Positions 7,263 to 10,157 of a DNA stretch of 10,157 nt are shown piece by piece. Every line of letters begins with the position of its first letter. Within the stretch, counting starts at the first letter, position 1. The DNA is from an uncultured Clostridia bacterium (lineage in GTDB: Bacteria > Bacillota > Clostridia > Christensenellales > Borkfalkiaceae), in the NCBI GenBank assembly GCA_947629875.1, contig CANRFK010000041.1:1-10157 (forward strand), given 5' to 3'. Below the pieces are notes generated by a model. That model had not been told where the DNA came from. It saw only the letters and a list, made by a program, of their open reading frames with translations, and did not search any database. The translations under genes were made by a program, and so were the position numbers.

Positions 7263-7311
7263 CTTGGCGCCTCCTCAGGAGGAGCTGTCGCCGCAGGCGA
7301 CTGAGGTGGGG
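7263..7311. repeat. Two-hairpin repeat R2, copy b
   Basis: CTTGGC, a CTCCT/AGGAG stem (7271-7284), then GCT and a perfect 6-bp stem GTCGCC/GGCGAC around GCA (7287-7301), then TGAGGTGGGG. It shares order, boundaries and GCA loop with the copy at 1715. Confidence 0.7.
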
Positions 7312-7332
7312 CGTTCCCATCCCTCTGCTCTT

Positions 7333-7460
7333 CTCATTTTTCTCCCCTCATACCACCTCTCAAACCGCCTCGCCCCTTCGTCCCTCATTTTTCTCCCCTC
7401 ATACCACCCCCCCCCTCAAACCGCCTCGCCCCTTCGTCCCTCATTTTTGCCCCCTCATAC
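7333..7460. repeat. Short tandem repeat, 51-56 bp unit
   Basis: Units start with CTCATTTTT at 7333, 7384 and 7440 (the last is partial). Each continues with CCCCTCATACC and, in the two full copies, CTCAAACCGCCTCGCCCCTT. The length difference is a C-tract that grew by about five bases. The unit contains the CTCATACC seen in R1 left flanks, and a real R1 copy follows at 7486. Confidence 0.85.
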
Positions 7461-7485
7461 CGCCCCGCGCGCACTCCCACCCCCT

Positions 7486-7545
7486 CATACCGAGGTTGCC
7501 GCCCGTCCGCATAAGCGGACGGGCGGCAACCGAGTGTATCTTCCC
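7486..7545. repeat. Palindromic repeat R1, copy c
   Basis: The flank CATACCGA and the flank GAGTGTATCTTCCC enclose the longest stem of the family, a perfect 17 bp (7494-7510 with 7515-7531) around ATAA. The stem differs in sequence from the other two copies. Confidence 0.85.
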
Positions 7546-7557
7546 TCACACAGAGAA

Positions 7558-7584
7558 CGCCGCCGCGGCTTTGCCGCGGCGGCG
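7558..7584. repeat. 12-bp GC hairpin, R3 copy b
   Basis: A perfect stem (7558-7569 with 7573-7584) around TTT, followed by CCCAAT, as after the hairpin at 1904-1929. Shared core is GCCGCGGC on both arms. Confidence 0.7.
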
Positions 7585-7599
7585 CCCAATTTCTCCCCA

Positions 7600-7960
7600 T
7601 TTTCCGCCCCCATTCCCTTATTTCTTCGTTGGAGGCGGCTATTGCGCCGCCGAGCAACTGCACGGCGGCGCTTTGCGCGGAGCAAAACCACGCTTTTGCG
7701 GCAGCGCTTTGGGCGGCAGGTACCGCCGCAAAGCCCGTCGCGCCTGCCAGCGCTCCTGTCGCGGCGCGCTCACAGCCCACAGGGCTGTTGAGCATGGTGC
7801 GCCGCTCCACCCAATTTGCCGCATACTTGCGGCTTAATGACTTTGAGAACGAACTATCCGCGGGCGAATTGTTGAGAGATGCACAAATTAACCCCTCGCA
7901 TAATTTCTTTGCCCGCAGTATGCCGCCCGCAGGGCTCTATATCGGAAGAAATTTGCGAAA
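7600..7960. other. Gene-less structured region downstream of the three-gene operon
   Basis: No coding frame here has a credible start, composition and end. There are several hairpins: GCGCCGCC/GGCGGCGC near 7640-7670, GCTTTG..CGGC/GCCG..CAAAGC near 7708-7737, ACAGCCC/GGGCTGT near 7772-7790 and GCCGCA/TGCGGC near 7818-7833. Between about 7630 and 7810 both strands are open and read as alanine-rich peptides, which looks like a by-product of GCN-rich sequence. The last 100 bases are more AT-rich and form the 3' flank of the gene ending at 7961; no clear terminator was found. Confidence 0.4.
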
Positions 7961-8452
7961 TCAGCAGTACGACGCCAATAAATCGTACAGCGTCTGGTAG
8001 AATTCTCCCAGATAGGAGCGCGCGAGCGTATCCATGGAGTACGCCTGCAAGCGGGCGGCGGGGTCGTCGGTGGCCTCCATATAGTAGTTGCGCACCACGA
8101 GGAAGCGCTCGGAATAGGAGAGATTGTAGTTGGGGTTCTGGGGATAGCGGTAGGGGCCGTTTTCGTCCCCCTCGGAGCCCAGCGATTCGTACGCGAGTTG
8201 CAGAACGAGATCCTCGCGGACGACCTCGATCTCGGTTTCCGCCTTGCTATCCACCTGTTTGCAGTACATATCGTAGGAAGTACTGCGCGCAAAATGGTTG
8301 CTGATGAGGATCTGGAACATCTCGTCCTTTTCCTCTTTGGCGGCGGCGAGGAGCTTATTCTTCTTCGCCTGCGCCGTGCGCACCATGGAGAGCTGCACGG
8401 GCGAGAGGTCGGTGTATTTGGGGTCGGTGAGGTCGATGATGTCAATCGTCAT
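7961..8452 (-). CDS. Hypothetical protein, last gene of a three-gene operon
   Basis: Not recognised. 163 aa, soluble, mostly charged and helix-prone, with no signal peptide or membrane segment. Residues about 20-50 (QLSMVRTAQAKKNKLLAAAK, then EEKDE) look like a long amphipathic helix. The C-terminal half is rich in Tyr, with PNYNLSYSERFLVVRNYYM at 107-125 and LGEFYQTLYDLLASY near the end. The start is the ATG at 8452, because GGGGAGG lies nine bases upstream; the ATG at 8461 would abut that site directly. It overlaps the 3' end of the preceding gene by 11 bp, so translation is probably coupled. Its partners suggest a structural or assembly role in the same complex, but this is inference. Confidence 0.7.
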   Translation of the reverse strand: MTIDIIDLTDPKYTDLSPVQLSMVRTAQAKKNKLLAAAKEEKDEMFQILISNHFARSTSYDMYCKQVDSKAETEIEVVREDLVLQLAYESLGSEGDENGPYRYPQNPNYNLSYSERFLVVRNYYMEATDDPAARLQAYSMDTLARSYLGEFYQTLYDLLASYC

Positions 8453-9785
8453 ACTGTTCATCCTCCCCGATGCCGATGGTCACGCCCGCGATGCGGAAAG
8501 TCTCCGTAAAGGTGGAAATGCACAGCGATACGTCTGCGCCGCGCAGGGCACGGGAGAGATAGAGTTTGTCCCCTGCTCTGCCCTTTGCAAAGGCGGCGCC
8601 GCCCGAAGGCGTGCTCGCTTCCACGGTGAACTCCCCCTCTCCCTCGATGCGCACCCATTCCGTGCAGGGCTCGCGGCGGTCGCCGAGCATAAACGTGCAG
8701 CAGAGGGAGCACGGGTCGCCGTCCGGCGGGAGTCCCCGCTCGGTCATCTCATAGATGAGATCGTTGCGGATGACATACCCCTTGTACTTCGCGCCGAAGG
8801 AGACGACCTCCTCTCGGAGAAACCTGTCGCGGTCGAAGTAGGGGTCGTACACGACGATGCGGCGGTTGCCGTCGCGGAGGGCGACGTGCGCGTAGTACTG
8901 CCCGTACATCATGCCCGTCTCCACCCCCGCGGAAAAATCGGCGAGGTCGAGACAGGGCGAAGCGACGCGCTCGAAGCGGCTGCCGTCGAACCGCCACAGC
9001 CCCATGGTGGTGAGAAAGTAGATCTTGTCGTCCACGATCTGGCAGGAGTCCTTTAAGATCACGCCGCAGTTGTGCGGATACATCATCGTCTTGGTGTTGA
9101 GCACCTTGCCCCCCATCTTCAACTTCAATACGCCGTGCTCCGCAAAAAAGTACGCTTCGTCGCGGTACACGATCGCCGTCACGAGTTCCCCGTATTTGGG
9201 CGGCACGTACATTACGCCCGTCTTCTGTACGTCGGTGTTGGTCGTAACGTTCCAGTTGGCAACGGAATAGGCCATCGTGTAGATGATCCTGTCCTTCTGC
9301 ATCACGAAGAACCGTCCCGCATACTGCAAGCCGTACAGCCCGCCCACGTTCTGGCTGTAATTCATCATCTGCCCGTTGAGACCCATGCTGTAATACGTCA
9401 CGTCGGGGAACATGATGTTCCACGTCGTCTTGGAGACGTCGGTGGGCTTCATGTTCACGGTGAAGATGCAGTTCGGCAGGGATACCGCCGGCACGCTGTA
9501 AAAGTTCTTGCCCGAAAACACGGCGTACAGGCCATCGATGTTTCGGCTGGGCACGTGGTTGGCGGAGATCACGTCGTGCTCCAAGACGTACAGTTTGAAG
9601 GGGATATCGGTGAAGGGCATCTTGATGGGCGAGAGCCCCTCGGCGCACACAAACCCGCTCTCCGTCGGCCGCATGTGCAGAAGATAGACGTCCCGCACCG
9701 CATTGCCCGCCCGAAGGCGGGAATGCGGCAGAGAGATCGTGCTGCGCACGCGGCGCGGGGGAGAATAGTCCTTGTCGTAGATCAT
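8442..9785 (-). CDS. Hypothetical beta-rich (propeller-like) protein
   Basis: 447 aa, no signal peptide, no recognised family by eye. The middle part (about 80-345) repeats a pattern of short beta strands ending in aromatic-Asp/Gly turns, for example NIDGLYAVFSGKNFYSVP (82-99), GGLYGLQYAGRFFVMQKDRI (148-167), ELVTAIVYRDEAYFFAEHGV (200-219) and VDDKIYFLTTMGLWRFDG (251-268). This is what a beta-propeller looks like in primary sequence. A separate C-terminal beta domain (about 360-440, VRIEGEGEFTVEASTPSGG) follows a Cys-rich linker with Cys359, Cys362 and Cys363. The start is the ATG at 9785, with GGAGGTGG just upstream; it shares ATGA with the upstream stop. Phage P22 gp10-like tail nozzle proteins are similar in size, are beta-rich, and follow an adaptor gene, so a phage-derived origin is possible but unproven. 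Confidence 0.75.
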   Translation of the reverse strand: MIYDKDYSPPRRVRSTISLPHSRLRAGNAVRDVYLLHMRPTESGFVCAEGLSPIKMPFTDIPFKLYVLEHDVISANHVPSRNIDGLYAVFSGKNFYSVPAVSLPNCIFTVNMKPTDVSKTTWNIMFPDVTYYSMGLNGQMMNYSQNVGGLYGLQYAGRFFVMQKDRIIYTMAYSVANWNVTTNTDVQKTGVMYVPPKYGELVTAIVYRDEAYFFAEHGVLKLKMGGKVLNTKTMMYPHNCGVILKDSCQIVDDKIYFLTTMGLWRFDGSRFERVASPCLDLADFSAGVETGMMYGQYYAHVALRDGNRRIVVYDPYFDRDRFLREEVVSFGAKYKGYVIRNDLIYEMTERGLPPDGDPCSLCCTFMLGDRREPCTEWVRIEGEGEFTVEASTPSGGAAFAKGRAGDKLYLSRALRGADVSLCISTFTETFRIAGVTIGIGEDEQYDD

Positions 9786-10157
9786 ATCCACCTCCGTGAA
9801 CGGACGGAGAGCGTTCTGCGGTAGATGCCCGCCGCGCGCAGGGCGTCGCGGTACTTCCTGCCCCACATCGCGCCCTCGGAGAACTGGCGATTGGTGATGC
9901 AGAACTCGCTCGCAACGCCGAAGGCCAAAAGCCGCGCGGAGATGTGATCGGAAAACGCCGTCTCGTCGCCCAGTTCCTTCACGGGCGGGGAGTAGGCGTA
10001 GAGAACTTCCAGCTCCCCCTTCGTCTGCGGCACGGTGAGGTAGGCGGGCATGATGCCGAAGCGGACGGGCGTCCCCTCCTCGTCCGTCACTTTGAGGATG
10101 TTCACGGGCGCAAAGGAGAAACTTGCGTAGGAAATTTTACCCTGCGCGGGGACGAAC
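9782..10157 (-). CDS. Hypothetical protein, 5' end cut; possible phage neck/adaptor-like
   Basis: The frame is open to the right edge (reading FVPAQGKISYASFSFAPVNI inward), so the start lies outside; a GTG at 10105 is possible but nothing favours it. The visible 125 residues include a beta-rich part with FGIMPAYLTVPQTKGELEVL and then a helical end, LLAFGVASEFCITNRQFSEG followed by MWGRKYRDALRAAG. The pattern 'small-residue helix, xEFC/EYC, short turn, W-x-x-K/R-Y-x-x-A-L' is one I associate with podovirus-type head-tail adaptor proteins, but similarity was not tested. It ends in a 4-bp ATGA overlap with the next gene, which implies co-translation. Confidence 0.65.
   Translation of the reverse strand, partial: FVPAQGKISYASFSFAPVNILKVTDEEGTPVRFGIMPAYLTVPQTKGELEVLYAYSPPVKELGDETAFSDHISARLLAFGVASEFCITNRQFSEGAMWGRKYRDALRAAGIYRRTLSVRSRRWI

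Noticed and set aside
7385..7810. 141-aa Ala-rich frame on the minus strand
   Set aside because: Its C-terminal half is translated R1 repeat and tandem repeat DNA, the opposite strand is equally open, and it matches no family I know.
9072..9824. Open frame of 250 aa on the plus strand
   Set aside because: Antisense to the beta-rich gene, which has a strong ribosome site and coupled neighbours; composition is that of a shadow frame.

Overview
The window looks like chromosomal DNA from a GC-rich, endospore-forming member of the Clostridia (Bacillota), probably from a plant-fibre-rich habitat such as a gut. The evidence is a clear spoVAC gene, SD-type ribosome sites, sigma-A-like promoters, a lipoprotein beta-L-arabinofuranosidase and an AraC-type regulator. 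The exact taxon cannot be read from the sequence.

Layout, left to right. (1) 1-943, minus strand: the N-terminal two thirds of an aspartate ammonia-lyase (aspA), cut by the window edge. (2) 944-1560: its upstream region, a minisatellite of about 44-bp and 70-bp units with a good promoter (1529-1557) on the far side, implying a leader of roughly 580 nt. (3) 1560-1947: no gene; GC-rich hairpin repeats and a G-quadruplex motif. (4) 1948-5079, minus: a 1043-aa secreted lipoprotein of the GH127/GH146 type. (5) 5080-5216: a compact intergenic region with two promoters facing through each other. (6) 5217-6011, plus: an AraC-family regulator, very likely controlling the hydrolase. (7) 6012-6320: more hairpin repeats and a terminator. 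(8) 6321-7069, minus: a DUF1858 CxxC protein with its own promoter, preceded by spoVAC without the usual spoVAD/spoVAE partners alongside. (9) 7070-7960: about 890 bp with no convincing gene, filled with the same repeat modules. (10) 7961-10157, minus: three overlapping, probably translationally coupled genes of unknown function. One is a beta-rich, possibly propeller-like protein, and the upstream one has a C-terminus resembling phage neck or adaptor proteins.

Two themes stand out. The hydrolase and regulator form a self-contained sugar-responsive pair for arabinose-containing plant glycans. The three gene-poor gaps are built from a shared kit of palindromic elements. One of these families keeps its ends (CATACCGA and GAGTGTATCTT) while its long perfect stem differs completely in sequence from copy to copy.
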